11,411 bases of DNA from an uncultured Candidatus Poseidoniales archaeon (GCA_950068635.1 CATMIM010000007.1:1-11411), one strand, 5' to 3'. Positions 1 through 7,094 are shown, counted from the first letter of the stretch. Notes: generated from the letters alone by a model not told the origin. Program-made: numbers and translations.

Positions 1-611
1 GCCTCGGTGGCCACCGCCGCCGCTCGCGCATCGGGATACATCGGATTGCACTCGGCGAGCAGGGCGGTCACGTCGAGGTTGAGCCGGTTCGCCTCTGAGA
101 GCAGCCACCCGGCGATGCCTGACACTATTCCCTGCTGCATGGGCTCGATACCCGCAGCACGCAGACGGTTGCGCCCTTCTTCGGTAGCGGCCACTCCGTG
201 GATGTCGCCGGAGTCCTTCTCGCCGAGGTCCGGCGAGACGATGCCGTCGATGATGAACAGCTGGTCGAACCCGCCCTCGGTGAACCATTCGAGCACGGTT
301 TCGGCGAATTTGACGTCGGTTTCGGCTGGGAACTGGATTTCGGAGGTGAACACACCCAGACCGTCACCCTGGTAGACGCGCACGGGGTGCTTGGGAACCT
401 CGTCATGAACCAATGCCATCGGAGGGAATCTACGGTCGATGACCGTGCCAAGCTGCTTCAGGTCGAGCGCGCTGACGATGTTGCTGGCGGCGATCACCCC
501 AACCATGCCCACCGTCGAGAAACCGCACACAGCCACTCCACCGGTCGAGGTAGGGTCGGCATCACCGTGGAGCACGAGCGGGAAGCCATGCGAGTCATCG
601 TCGTCTGCCAT
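1..611 (-). CDS. PAC2-family (proteasome assembly chaperone-like) protein, 3' end cut by window edge
   Basis: The frame starts at ATG 611 and runs off the left edge, with 203 residues visible. After an acidic N-terminus (MADDDD) the order of motifs matches archaeal PAC2/COG2047 proteins: a glycine-rich start (VAVCGFSTVGMVGVIAASNI, residues 27-46), RFPPMALVHD (61-70), PVRVYQGDGLGVFTSEIQFP (76-95), the region around DGIV (122-125), HGVAATEEGRNRL (138-150), and GIEPMQQGIVSGIAGWLL (154-171) followed by LLAECNPMYPDARAAA (184-199). Family members are related to eukaryotic proteasome assembly chaperones, and some archaeal ones bind or help assemble the 20S proteasome; the role here is inferred. A GGGAAGTG stretch a few bases upstream could serve as ribosome binding site. 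It is transcribed in the same direction as the large surface-protein gene, 56 nt behind it. Family assignment is firm, exact function less so. Confidence 0.85.
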   Translation of the reverse strand, partial: MADDDDSHGFPLVLHGDADPTSTGGVAVCGFSTVGMVGVIAASNIVSALDLKQLGTVIDRRFPPMALVHDEVPKHPVRVYQGDGLGVFTSEIQFPAETDVKFAETVLEWFTEGGFDQLFIIDGIVSPDLGEKDSGDIHGVAATEEGRNRLRAAGIEPMQQGIVSGIAGWLLSEANRLNLDVTALLAECNPMYPDARAAAVATE

Positions 612-649
612 TCTTTCACTTCCCGGCCTCGGGCGGCCCTCCGCTTCTG

Positions 650-655
650 AAATAC
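650..655 (-). promoter_or_regulatory. possible TATA element for the PAC2 gene
   Basis: The minus strand reads GGGTATTTCAG about 40 nt before the ATG at 611. It is the only AT-rich patch in the 56-nt gap, and would leave a leader of roughly 14 nt containing a GGGAAGTG motif. Weak evidence; the gene could also be co-transcribed with the gene before it. Confidence 0.3.
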
Positions 656-667
656 CCGTCGGTGCAG

Positions 668-1849
668 TCACTCGTCGTGGTATTCGGCCCAGTCGTCCTC
701 GTCGGGATAGCGATACCACCAGACGTCTTCCTCGTCCTTCCACCACTCGACGCCGTCCGCATCCACGTGGTAGCTCTCGTCGTCCATGTACTCCTCGTCC
801 TCGCCGCGCTCCACTTCCTCAAGTTGACCGTCGCGCGGGCGGGCTCGCGTCGGCATGATGTCATCGAGCGGGCGGGTCAGGCCCAGATCCGCACCTCTGT
901 CCGGAGCCGAGGACTCGAACTCCCCTTCCACTGTGGACAGCCAGTCCGAGTCATCCTGCTCCTCTTCCTCGACAGCGCCTCTCCTACGGGTGGTGAGGAG
1001 GAACAGGGCGGCCATCAGCACGACGGCGCCGGCGATCGCGCCCCACATCCAGCCGGCGATTCCGCCTGTCTGCTGGGTCGGTTGGTCGGGAGGAATAGGG
1101 GTGGCGGCTGCGATGACCAGATAATCGAGTTCGACGATTGAACTGTTGGAGATCCATCCTCCTGCGTTGACGGGCAGGGTGATGACCAGCGTTCTTGGTC
1201 CGGGTGTGGCATTCACCAACGCCTTCGCCACGAAACTGATGGTCTTGGATTCGTTCGCCGCCAGGCTCACTGAGTTGCCCGGCATGACGAACATGTCAAC
1301 GCCTTCGGTCGGCGGTGCGAAGTCGATGCCGACGCTGATTCGCACCGGATTGAGATTGAGGAGTTCACACTCCATGGTCATCGACGATTCGTTCTCGATG
1401 ATGCGCCAATCCGTATCCTCACAGGTCATGTTGACCGGCAGCAACTCCGGGTCCGGCTCCGGCTCGGGCTCTGGCTCCGGATCAGAAGAGGGCGGGCGGA
1501 ATTCCACGGTCAGCGGGTTGCCTGACAACGTGAGCCATCCGGAAAGGTTGACCTCGTCGATGGAGATGTCAAGCTGGCCACCGGTCGCATGATCGAAGGT
1601 CACAATGGCCAGCCCGTCGCTGTTGAACGTCGCCGTTCCACTGCCGATGCTCGTCTGCTCGGACTCGTTCCTCGCCGACCAGTCGAATTCCATCCCAGAG
1701 AACAGGGGCTGGTAAACCGAATCGGCGGCGAGCAGCCGGATGGTGACGTCTGCGGAATCACCGGTCATCTGCACATCGGTGGAATCTGCGGACAGCGTCG
1801 CATCCACGTGCGCGTGGGCGGGCGCGCTGGCGCTGGACGAGCCCAGCAC
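668..1849 (-). CDS. C-terminal part of a giant membrane-anchored surface protein (downstream of in-frame TAG)
   Basis: This 393-codon frame follows the TAG at 1850-1852 without a gap and in the same frame as the 994-codon ORF before it. Its only nearby start is the GTG that abuts the TAG. It has no signal peptide and begins in the middle of an Ig-like domain (about 1-118), so it reads as the rest of one protein. Next come an acidic Glu-Pro linker (123-135), a second beta-rich domain with two cysteines (about 139-248, C143 and C161), a Pro/Gln spacer, one transmembrane helix (about 265-286, GWMWGAIAGAVVLMAALFLL) stopped by TTRRR, and an acidic cytoplasmic tail ending in a Trp-rich module (GVEWW, DVWWYRYP, DDWAEYHDE). 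This is the architecture of an archaeal surface protein with an extracellular N-terminus. A GGAG 11 nt upstream of the GTG leaves re-initiation possible. The frame ends in TGA. Either the downstream piece of a broken gene or of a read-through product; the ligand is unknown. Confidence 0.75.
   Translation of the reverse strand: MLGSSSASAPAHAHVDATLSADSTDVQMTGDSADVTIRLLAADSVYQPLFSGMEFDWSARNESEQTSIGSGTATFNSDGLAIVTFDHATGGQLDISIDEVNLSGWLTLSGNPLTVEFRPPSSDPEPEPEPEPDPELLPVNMTCEDTDWRIIENESSMTMECELLNLNPVRISVGIDFAPPTEGVDMFVMPGNSVSLAANESKTISFVAKALVNATPGPRTLVITLPVNAGGWISNSSIVELDYLVIAAATPIPPDQPTQQTGGIAGWMWGAIAGAVVLMAALFLLTTRRRGAVEEEEQDDSDWLSTVEGEFESSAPDRGADLGLTRPLDDIMPTRARPRDGQLEEVERGEDEEYMDDESYHVDADGVEWWKDEEDVWWYRYPDEDDWAEYHDE
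1445..1483 (-). repeat. Glu-Pro codon repeat (low-complexity linker)
   Basis: Thirteen codons alternate GAG/GAC/GAT with CCG/CCC/CCA, encoding D-P-E-P-E-P-E-P-E-P-D-P-E. This makes a stiff acidic linker between two extracellular beta domains of the surface protein. The plus strand shows it as a run of GGCTCC-like hexamers, and copy number may vary between strains. Confidence 0.8.
1832..1847 (-). other. stem-loop two bases after the in-frame TAG
   Basis: On the coding strand GCTGGG-CTCG-TCCAGC folds into a six-base-pair stem (one G-U pair) with a CUCG tetraloop. It starts two nucleotides after the TAG at 1852-1850. Structures just downstream of stop codons can promote read-through, and a downstream hairpin has been proposed at some pyrrolysine sites, but in GC-rich coding DNA such hairpins also arise by chance. 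The fold is certain on paper, the function speculative. Confidence 0.35.
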
Positions 1850-1852
1850 CTA
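1850..1852 (-). other. in-frame amber (TAG) codon splitting a 1388-codon frame
   Basis: The coding strand reads GAC AAT TAG GTG CTG GGC, and the frame is open on both sides for 994 and 393 codons. The break falls inside an Ig-like domain: the upstream side ends EYAGGIYGDDN and the downstream side continues VLGSSSAS. No other complete gene in the window ends in TAG; the ten others all end in TGA. A single change (CAG or TTG to TAG, for example) would explain it as mutation or sequencing error. Re-initiation at the abutting GTG or recoding of TAG are alternatives. Confidence 0.9.
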
Positions 1853-4834
1853 ATTGTCATCTCCGTAGATTCCTCCAGCGTACTCGGCGGTGATGCTCAC
1901 ATCTCCGACCATCATCCCGTAGGCGGTCAGCGCATCCTCCCAATCCGCCCAGGATATGATCGCCCTGCCGCTGCCGTCAGTCACCCCCATTTTTGTGCCA
2001 GAGACGGTGCCAGCCGAGATCTCGACCGAGACAGCGCGGCCGATGAGCAGCTCTCCCTCACTGCTCAGTTGGACATCGACATCCACGGAACTGCCGGATT
2101 GGAGCGGATGCACCCCTCCCACCGGGACAGAACCGGTGGAGACAGCGATGCTGATCTCGGACGGGCGCACCGTGTTGTTGTGCGCCTGCACCGGACCGGT
2201 GGCGGTCACGTTCCACCAAGCGTTCCCGCTGACATCGACCGAGACCACCGCCGCCCACACGTCGCTTCCGTCAGCGATCGCGCTGCCGTCCCCGAGAGTA
2301 CTGACATTCACCAGCGTATCTTCACCGGCACTGATCTGCGCAACCGGCGTCAGCGACGAGGCGTCGGAGATGTCCGTGGACTCGACGAACAGCAACTCAT
2401 AATCCAAGTCCCCCGAGGCGTTAGCAGCGGTCCACGATGCGATGAGAACACCGCCGGAATCGTCTGCACGGTCTGCAATCGAGACCGTCACGGCATCGGG
2501 TGGGGTGGTATCAGGAGGTTCGGGGGGCGGTTGTGCAGGAACGCTCACCGTGAGGATGTTCGAGAAGTGGCTGTAGATGCCGAAGTTGTAGAATGCACGC
2601 ACCTGATAATCGAACGTCTTGTTAGCCACATTGTTCCCATCCATGATACCGTTGGCCAGTGGAGACATGTGAGCGAGGGATGGACGGTTGGTGCCGTTCA
2701 ACCAGCGGAACAACTCGTAGTTCAGGAAGCCGGGGGCACCGGCGCTGATGTCAGTCCACATCAGAGAGACATTGTCCCAAGCGACACCGTAGAGGCTGAG
2801 TATGGGGGCATCTGGCAGAACCTGGTTGAGCGCTCCGTCAATCCAATTGATGTTCACAGCCTCGAGCGTCACAGAACCATTGCGCGTGGCGGACAGAGGA
2901 AGGCTGACGTTGAACGTCCCGCTACCCATCTGCATCACGAGGTTGAGCGAGTTCGACAGGTTGCCAGTTCCGAGGTTGTCATCGATCAGGAAGAACGCTG
3001 AGTAAGTGGCGTTGAATCCAGACATGCGTACATCTCCTGAACCGAGCGACGAGACCATCGGCCTCACCGAGATCATCTCGATGCCGTATTGGTAGAGCAT
3101 GGGCGCCATCATCCCAGCAGCGATGTTCTGTGAGAGTCCTTGAGTGATGTTACCCTGGTTGAACCACTCCAGGTTGTCAACGCCGTTCTGTCCATCTCCC
3201 GCATAGCCCGCGAGAACTCCCTCGTCGTCGCCGTCACCCTCCACATCGAAGCCGACCTCATGCCAGCCGGCCATGAACAGACCCCGCTGGCTCTCTCCAG
3301 CGCTGATCAGTTGTTCGAGATGACCGTCTCCGTCGAGGTCAGCCACCTGCACCTCACGCGGCGCGGTGTGCGGATTCAGGTTACGATAAGGTTGGGTGGT
3401 GATGGTGCCGTTGGGGGCGAACGCAAACACGGACAGGTTGCCATCCATGGTGGAATCGTTTCCATCCGGACTCCCAATGGACGCTACCAGCATGTCGATG
3501 GTTCCATTCCCGTTCCAATCGGCGAAGGTGTGGTTGACAGATTGCAGACCGGGCGCAAGCTGGGTGGTCCAGCCACTGCCGTTGAAGCGTGCCGTGCATG
3601 CGCCGCCATCGTAATCCCCGACCAGATCGACGAAGCCGTCGCCGTCATAGTCAACGGCCTGCAACCCGCGCTGTATGCAATCGAAGCTGAAGTCCGTCGC
3701 CAGTGGAATCCACGAGTTGTTGGTGAAGTTGTACATGCTCGTGTGTCCGTCCATGCCGTCGACCACGGCCACGGACAGGTTGGTTCCCTGACTCCAGAAG
3801 TCCTCCACCACCAAAGAGGACAGAGGGGCACCCATGCCGCCCACAGACCCGTTCTGCTCGATGTAGAAGGTGATCGCCCCATCGAGCGAGCCGTTGGCCT
3901 GGTTCCACAGACTGACGTTCAGGTTCCCGTTGTTGTGCACGGTCACCACATCACCGTAGCCGTCCTGTGACAGGTCGGCCACCACTGCCGCCGTCAGATC
4001 AGGCCCCATGCTGACGTTGCTCGAGTTGCTCCATGTGCCGTTCCCGTTGGACAGGCCGATGCAGAGGTGCGAGGAATTCAGGTCGAGGGCCAGCATCTCG
4101 GCATAACCATCATTGTTCAGGTCCCCGGTGATGAGTTTCGTCGCATCGGCGCAGGTCGCCTCCCAGTGGATATTGCTGAATCCGGTGGTCGACGACCAGT
4201 CGACGTAGCCGATCGCTGGGCTTGAGTTGCCACTCGGCCAGAGGTGGTCCCGCTGCAGGAACATCGGTTCTGGTAGACCATCGTTGTCGACATCCGCAGT
4301 TTCGAGATGATCGATGATGCCGGTCTGGATCCAGCCGCCGCCGAAGTCCGGCGTGAACTCGACAATCATGCCGACGTTCTGCAATTGAGTGGTGCTCGGT
4401 AGCAGGAAATCAATCAGCGGCCCCCCACTGCTGTTCACCGCGGTCGTGTTCGACGTGGAACCATCAGAGAAGGTCCTCTGATCACCCAGATCACCGAATC
4501 CAAGGTAATCGTACTCCCATTCGTACAACCCATCCTGGTCGATGTCCAGGCGAACCACGCCCGGGCTCGGTCGAGCAGCGTCGTAGTTGATGTCCATGGT
4601 GGCGCTGGTGATGGTGCTGTTGCGCATCAGTGTGAGCAGCGTGTCGTTGTTGACACCTGTCGTGTTGATGTCCACATCCACCGAGTTGCTGCCATCTGCG
4701 AATGTGTAGATCGAACCAGCGTGGCTCGACGCCAGCGCACCACCAAGAAGGGGGGAAAGCGGTGCGAGCAGCAGCACTGCGAGCAGCAGGAAAGTCCCGC
4801 GCCGGCGGTCGCGTACGCGCGTCACATGTGCCAC
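1850..4834 (-). CDS. giant secreted/surface protein, FG-GAP/VCBS repeats, FN3-like and Ig-like domains (N-terminal part)
   Basis: The 994-residue frame opens with a clear signal peptide: Arg-rich RVRDRRR, a hydrophobic core (residues 14-34) and a probable cleavage after GGALA or ASSHA. From about 90 to 540 it carries repeats of the FG-GAP/VCBS type with calcium-binding loops D-x-D/N-x-D-G: LDIDQDG (96-102), ADVDNDG (180-186), GDLNNDG (237-243), ADLSQDG (286-292), VDYDGDG (394-400), ADWNGNG (438-444), ADLDGDG (498-504). These probably form a beta-propeller that binds proteins or glycans. Two FN3-like domains follow (about 675-768 and 778-885, with a Pro-rich joint), then an Ig/Big-like domain from about 886 that is cut by the TAG. 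Asn-X-Ser/Thr sequons are abundant, suggesting N-glycosylation outside the cell. The start is GTG 4834 or GTG 4825; an in-frame TGA lies 27 bases before the first. Without the downstream part it would lack its membrane anchor. Probable role: adhesion or substrate capture. Confidence 0.85.
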   Translation of the reverse strand: MAHVTRVRDRRRGTFLLLAVLLLAPLSPLLGGALASSHAGSIYTFADGSNSVDVDINTTGVNNDTLLTLMRNSTITSATMDINYDAARPSPGVVRLDIDQDGLYEWEYDYLGFGDLGDQRTFSDGSTSNTTAVNSSGGPLIDFLLPSTTQLQNVGMIVEFTPDFGGGWIQTGIIDHLETADVDNDGLPEPMFLQRDHLWPSGNSSPAIGYVDWSSTTGFSNIHWEATCADATKLITGDLNNDGYAEMLALDLNSSHLCIGLSNGNGTWSNSSNVSMGPDLTAAVVADLSQDGYGDVVTVHNNGNLNVSLWNQANGSLDGAITFYIEQNGSVGGMGAPLSSLVVEDFWSQGTNLSVAVVDGMDGHTSMYNFTNNSWIPLATDFSFDCIQRGLQAVDYDGDGFVDLVGDYDGGACTARFNGSGWTTQLAPGLQSVNHTFADWNGNGTIDMLVASIGSPDGNDSTMDGNLSVFAFAPNGTITTQPYRNLNPHTAPREVQVADLDGDGHLEQLISAGESQRGLFMAGWHEVGFDVEGDGDDEGVLAGYAGDGQNGVDNLEWFNQGNITQGLSQNIAAGMMAPMLYQYGIEMISVRPMVSSLGSGDVRMSGFNATYSAFFLIDDNLGTGNLSNSLNLVMQMGSGTFNVSLPLSATRNGSVTLEAVNINWIDGALNQVLPDAPILSLYGVAWDNVSLMWTDISAGAPGFLNYELFRWLNGTNRPSLAHMSPLANGIMDGNNVANKTFDYQVRAFYNFGIYSHFSNILTVSVPAQPPPEPPDTTPPDAVTVSIADRADDSGGVLIASWTAANASGDLDYELLFVESTDISDASSLTPVAQISAGEDTLVNVSTLGDGSAIADGSDVWAAVVSVDVSGNAWWNVTATGPVQAHNNTVRPSEISIAVSTGSVPVGGVHPLQSGSSVDVDVQLSSEGELLIGRAVSVEISAGTVSGTKMGVTDGSGRAIISWADWEDALTAYGMMVGDVSITAEYAGGIYGDDN

Positions 4835-5063
4835 CCGGAGCAGAGCGACGGGTGGACTCCATCAAGTCACTTGCGCCAGACACCAATGACGCAATCCGGA
4901 AGTAGAATGGGTCGTAGGTGGCGAAGAGACTGATATTATCCCGGTATGTGGAATAATTCGTTGAATGAATCAGCCACAGTCTGACAGTCATTCGTCGACC
5001 AGAATGAAATGATATGGTAGTAACCGTTAATATATCGCTCGGCTTGGGCCGCCAAGAGGGCTT
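4835..5063. promoter_or_regulatory. divergent intergenic promoter region
   Basis: These 229 bases lie between the start of the surface protein (minus) and the winged-helix protein (plus) and are clearly richer in A+T than the flanks from about 4930 to 5037. GATATTATC at 4932-4940 is a possible TATA element for the minus gene but would leave a leader of about 75 nt. GAATGA occurs at 4963-4968 and 5002-5007, and in reverse (TCATTC) at 4988-4993. The last two form an inverted repeat with an 8-base spacer 20-40 bases upstream of the plus-strand TATA box, a plausible regulator site. No small gene or RNA was recognised here. Confidence 0.55.
5027..5034 (+). promoter_or_regulatory. TATA box of the winged-helix/pentapeptide operon
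   Basis: TTAATATA sits about 33 nt before the GTG at 5064, the best archaeal TATA match in the window. Transcription would start near 5056-5060, leaving almost no leader. AAGAGGG (5054-5060) could act as a ribosome binding site if the start is slightly earlier. Confidence 0.6.
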
Positions 5064-5591
5064 GTGGTGACGGTGGATGGGAGCAGCGGTGCGGTCGAAA
5101 GCCGAATCCAGATCCGCGTCGGAGATGTGGACGTCGACCTGACTGGTACGGCGAAGGAAGTCGACTCTCGAATGCTGACCCAGATGGAGCAGGATGTCTG
5201 GTCGACTGCTCTGGCAAGCATCCGCGGGGCGCGTGAAGCTGCCATCGAAGCCGCGCGTGAAGCCGCACGCGAATCAGGACTCCCGGAACGAGGTAGTTCG
5301 TTCAGGGCACTGTGCGAGTACAACAACCTCACGCGCAAACCCGATCAGGTGCTGGCGGCGATACAGTACCTGCGCGAAGTGGAAGGCACGGAGGACTCTC
5401 CCCCTCGGGTCATCAATGGTCTGTTCACCGATGCGGGAATCGATTCACCGGGAAATCTCAGCCTCTATCTCAACCGCCTGCGCGAACGCGGCCTGCTCTC
5501 CTTCCCAGTCGGGGATGGCAACAACAAGAATCGCTACGCGGTTCTGACCACAGAAGGCCGTGCCCACCTCGATAAACGCTCACGGGAGTGA
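5064..5591 (+). CDS. predicted winged-helix protein with N-terminal beta/coiled segment
   Basis: The product has 175 residues. The N-terminus forms a short beta-hairpin (RIQIRVGDVDVDLTGTAKEV, 14-33), followed by a long Ala/Arg/Glu-rich helix (about 37-71, GAREAAIEAAREAARES) that may dimerise. The C-terminal half (about 78-170) has the helix pattern of a winged helix: EYNNLTRKPDQVLAAIQYLRE (85-105) and NLSLYLNRLRERGLLSF (131-147), a probable recognition helix, then the wing NKNRYAVLTTEGRAHL (154-169). The last part resembles MarR/PadR-like endings where a strand leads into TxEGR. It is likely a DNA-binding regulator, but I do not recognise a named family. The start is GTG 5064 or the adjacent GTG 5067, supported by the TATA box. 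It overlaps the pentapeptide gene by four bases (GTGA), so the two are probably translated together. Confidence 0.75.
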   Translation: MVTVDGSSGAVESRIQIRVGDVDVDLTGTAKEVDSRMLTQMEQDVWSTALASIRGAREAAIEAAREAARESGLPERGSSFRALCEYNNLTRKPDQVLAAIQYLREVEGTEDSPPRVINGLFTDAGIDSPGNLSLYLNRLRERGLLSFPVGDGNNKNRYAVLTTEGRAHLDKRSRE

Positions 5592-6028
5592 ACGGCAGGA
5601 TGGCCGACGAGGCCGATGAAGGGCAAGTTGACTGGTCGTTCAGTTCGCATCGTGGCGAGGATCTCAGGGGTGCGAACCTCCGCGGCGCCGATCTCCGACG
5701 GGCGATACTTGACGGATCTGACCTGACAGGAGCGAATCTCTCCGGAGCAGACCTCAGGAATGCCTCTCTACTCGATGTGAACCTGAACAAGGCGGTGCTC
5801 GACGGCGCCGACCTGCGCGGAGCCCGTCTGTTGCGAGCGAAACTCAGCATGTCGAACATGCAGGGAGCGAAACTGGAGGGTGCGGACATGCGCGGCATCC
5901 GCGGTCGCTACGCCATCTGGAGAGCTGCTGACTGGTGGAACGCCCGCCTCGATGACGGTCTGGCCAAGGCGCTCGCGAAGAAGTGGCCGCGCGCCGAGAA
6001 CGAAATCGCTGCTTCCGCCGACGAATGA
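5588..6028 (+). CDS. pentapeptide-repeat protein
   Basis: A 146-residue protein in which about 16 consecutive pentapeptides of the A(D/N)Lxx type span residues 25-105: DLRGA NLRGA DLRRA ILDGS, DLTGA NLSGA DLRNA, then DLRGA RLLRA KLSMS. Such repeats fold as a right-handed quadrilateral beta-helix. Some relatives (MfpA, Qnr) mimic DNA and bind gyrase; others have unknown roles, so no function is assigned. The tail (106-146) is helical and Trp-rich (IWRAADWWNARL) and ends in an acidic stretch. The start may be GTG 5588, overlapping the TGA of the previous gene, or ATG 5600 preceded by GGCAGG. The coupling implies joint expression with the winged-helix protein. The gene converges on the membrane-protein gene with only 3 bases between stops. 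Confidence 0.85.
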   Translation: MNGRMADEADEGQVDWSFSSHRGEDLRGANLRGADLRRAILDGSDLTGANLSGADLRNASLLDVNLNKAVLDGADLRGARLLRAKLSMSNMQGAKLEGADMRGIRGRYAIWRAADWWNARLDDGLAKALAKKWPRAENEIAASADE

Positions 6029-6031
6029 ACC

Positions 6032-6598
6032 TCAGTCGAGCGCAGCACGACCGGTTGCGATCAGCAGCGGGACGAACGGCAGTGCCAGGCAGAGCAGCCC
6101 ACATCCGATACCCACACCGGAGGTGAGCTTCATGCTGATGGAGAGCAATTCGCTCGGAGGCTCCACCCCGCTGAGGATCACGAATCCCACGATCGCGTCG
6201 AGCAGCACCAGTGAGCCACCACCGATTCCAAGCCAGACGCCCAGTTTTCGCTTCAGCAGCAGCAGTACCCCACCAGTCAGCAGTACGAGGGAAGCGACGA
6301 GTTCGATCGCCCCGAGGGTGGTGAAGTAGCCGGCATCCGCCAACTCGTCGAAGTACTCCTGCACCTGTTCACCAGTGAGTTCGGCTCCTTGCGAATTGAG
6401 CGCGTCGGCCATCACCTGCGCTTCATCGGCTGACATCCCTTCCGTGGAGAGATTGGTGTATGCGGATAATCCGATGGCCAGCGCGCCTAGGATGAGCAGC
6501 ACGCCGATGGTCACCGGAATGGCGTTGTTCGGCTTGATGGGGATCTCCGGCATCACCGGCTCATCGCTGAACACGTCAGCAGGCATTCCGGTTTCCAT
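6032..6598 (-). CDS. four-helix membrane protein of unknown function
   Basis: The product has 188 residues. A short acidic, Pro-rich cytoplasmic N-terminus (PEIPIKPNNA) precedes a first transmembrane helix (28-46, VTIGVLLILGALAIGLSAY), then an extracytoplasmic loop with acidic helices (51-90, including a GELTGEQVQEYFDEL-like stretch), and three more helices at about 93-115, 118-143 and 158-182. KRK at 116-118 marks a cytoplasmic turn. No catalytic motif is visible and I do not recognise a family; the layout is common among small archaeal integral membrane proteins. The start at ATG 6598 is preceded by GGTGGTGG, and an AT-rich patch (ATTGAA, about 6623-6629) lies 28 nt upstream. The next gene upstream on this strand, the thioesterase, ends 36 nt away, so they could share a transcript. 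Confidence 0.75.
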   Translation of the reverse strand: METGMPADVFSDEPVMPEIPIKPNNAIPVTIGVLLILGALAIGLSAYTNLSTEGMSADEAQVMADALNSQGAELTGEQVQEYFDELADAGYFTTLGAIELVASLVLLTGGVLLLLKRKLGVWLGIGGGSLVLLDAIVGFVILSGVEPPSELLSISMKLTSGVGIGCGLLCLALPFVPLLIATGRAALD

Positions 6599-6634
6599 GC
6601 ATCCACCACCTGCTTCCAGCCCTTCAATCCTCGC

Positions 6635-7048
6635 TCATGGTGCTAGTTTCGCGAGTCCCTCACGCATCCAGTCGGGGACCGGGATCTTCTGTTTGACATC
6701 ATTCATGTCGACGCAGACCGTGACCTGGTCCGAGGTCCAGCACAGCACGTCGTCCTGATTGCGAAACTCGTAGCGCCATGAAATAGATGTGTTTCCGATC
6801 CTCGGCACGGTGATGGTGCAGTGGACGGTATCGCCGTAACTCAGCGGGTGCAGGAACTGCGCATCGCTGTGGACGAGCGGGAAGCCGATCCTGTGCTCGT
6901 TCAGGATCACGTCGTAGTGCATCCCGCAGGAATGCTCCCACGATTCCTCGTAGAACCTGTGGGCGAGGTCCCAATACTGGGGGTAGTAGACGATGCCTGC
7001 CAGATCGAGCATCGGGAAGTCGACGCGGCGAGTGGCGGTGAATGCCAT
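6635..7048 (-). CDS. 4HBT-superfamily acyl-CoA thioesterase (YbgC-like hotdog)
   Basis: The protein of 137 residues is the usual length for a single-hotdog thioesterase. It opens MAFTATRRVDFPMLDLAGIV; the motif L-D-L-A-G-I-V-Y-Y-P-x-Y-x-D (14-27) is the 4HBT signature, with D15 the likely catalytic aspartate, followed by LAHRFYEE (28-35). The rest carries the central strands (FPLVHSDAQFLHPLSYGD, 56-73; TSISWRYEFRN, 87-97). Such enzymes hydrolyse acyl-CoA thioesters in the cytoplasm; the acyl group cannot be told. The frame is open further back to 7117, but that would run through the tRNA-Arg at 7095-7168, so ATG 7048 is chosen, with GTTCAAG 27 nt upstream as possible promoter. Stop TGA at 6635. 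Confidence 0.85.
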   Translation of the reverse strand: MAFTATRRVDFPMLDLAGIVYYPQYWDLAHRFYEESWEHSCGMHYDVILNEHRIGFPLVHSDAQFLHPLSYGDTVHCTITVPRIGNTSISWRYEFRNQDDVLCWTSDQVTVCVDMNDVKQKIPVPDWMREGLAKLAP

Positions 7049-7071
7049 GCTTCCGGGTCGGGCATCAGGTG

Positions 7072-7078
7072 CTTGAAC
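7072..7078 (-). promoter_or_regulatory. possible TATA-like element of the thioesterase gene
   Basis: GTTCAAG on the minus strand is centred 27 nt before ATG 7048, the place for a TATA box of a leaderless archaeal transcript. The same core precedes other starts in the window. Confidence 0.35.
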
Positions 7079-7094
7079 GCTGTGAGGGACGTGG

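Noticed and set aside
1445..1483. GGCTCC-like repeats as a CRISPR or mobile-element repeat
   Set aside because: They are a Glu-Pro codon repeat inside a coding frame, with no spacers.
1589..3001. Long plus-strand ORF of 470 codons opposite the surface protein
   Set aside because: It is antisense to well-supported domains and its product is rich in Arg, His and Val without motifs, typical of a shadow in GC-rich DNA.
3140..3970. Plus-strand ORF of 276 codons
   Set aside because: Antisense to the calcium-loop repeats of the surface protein; the composition has no domain pattern.
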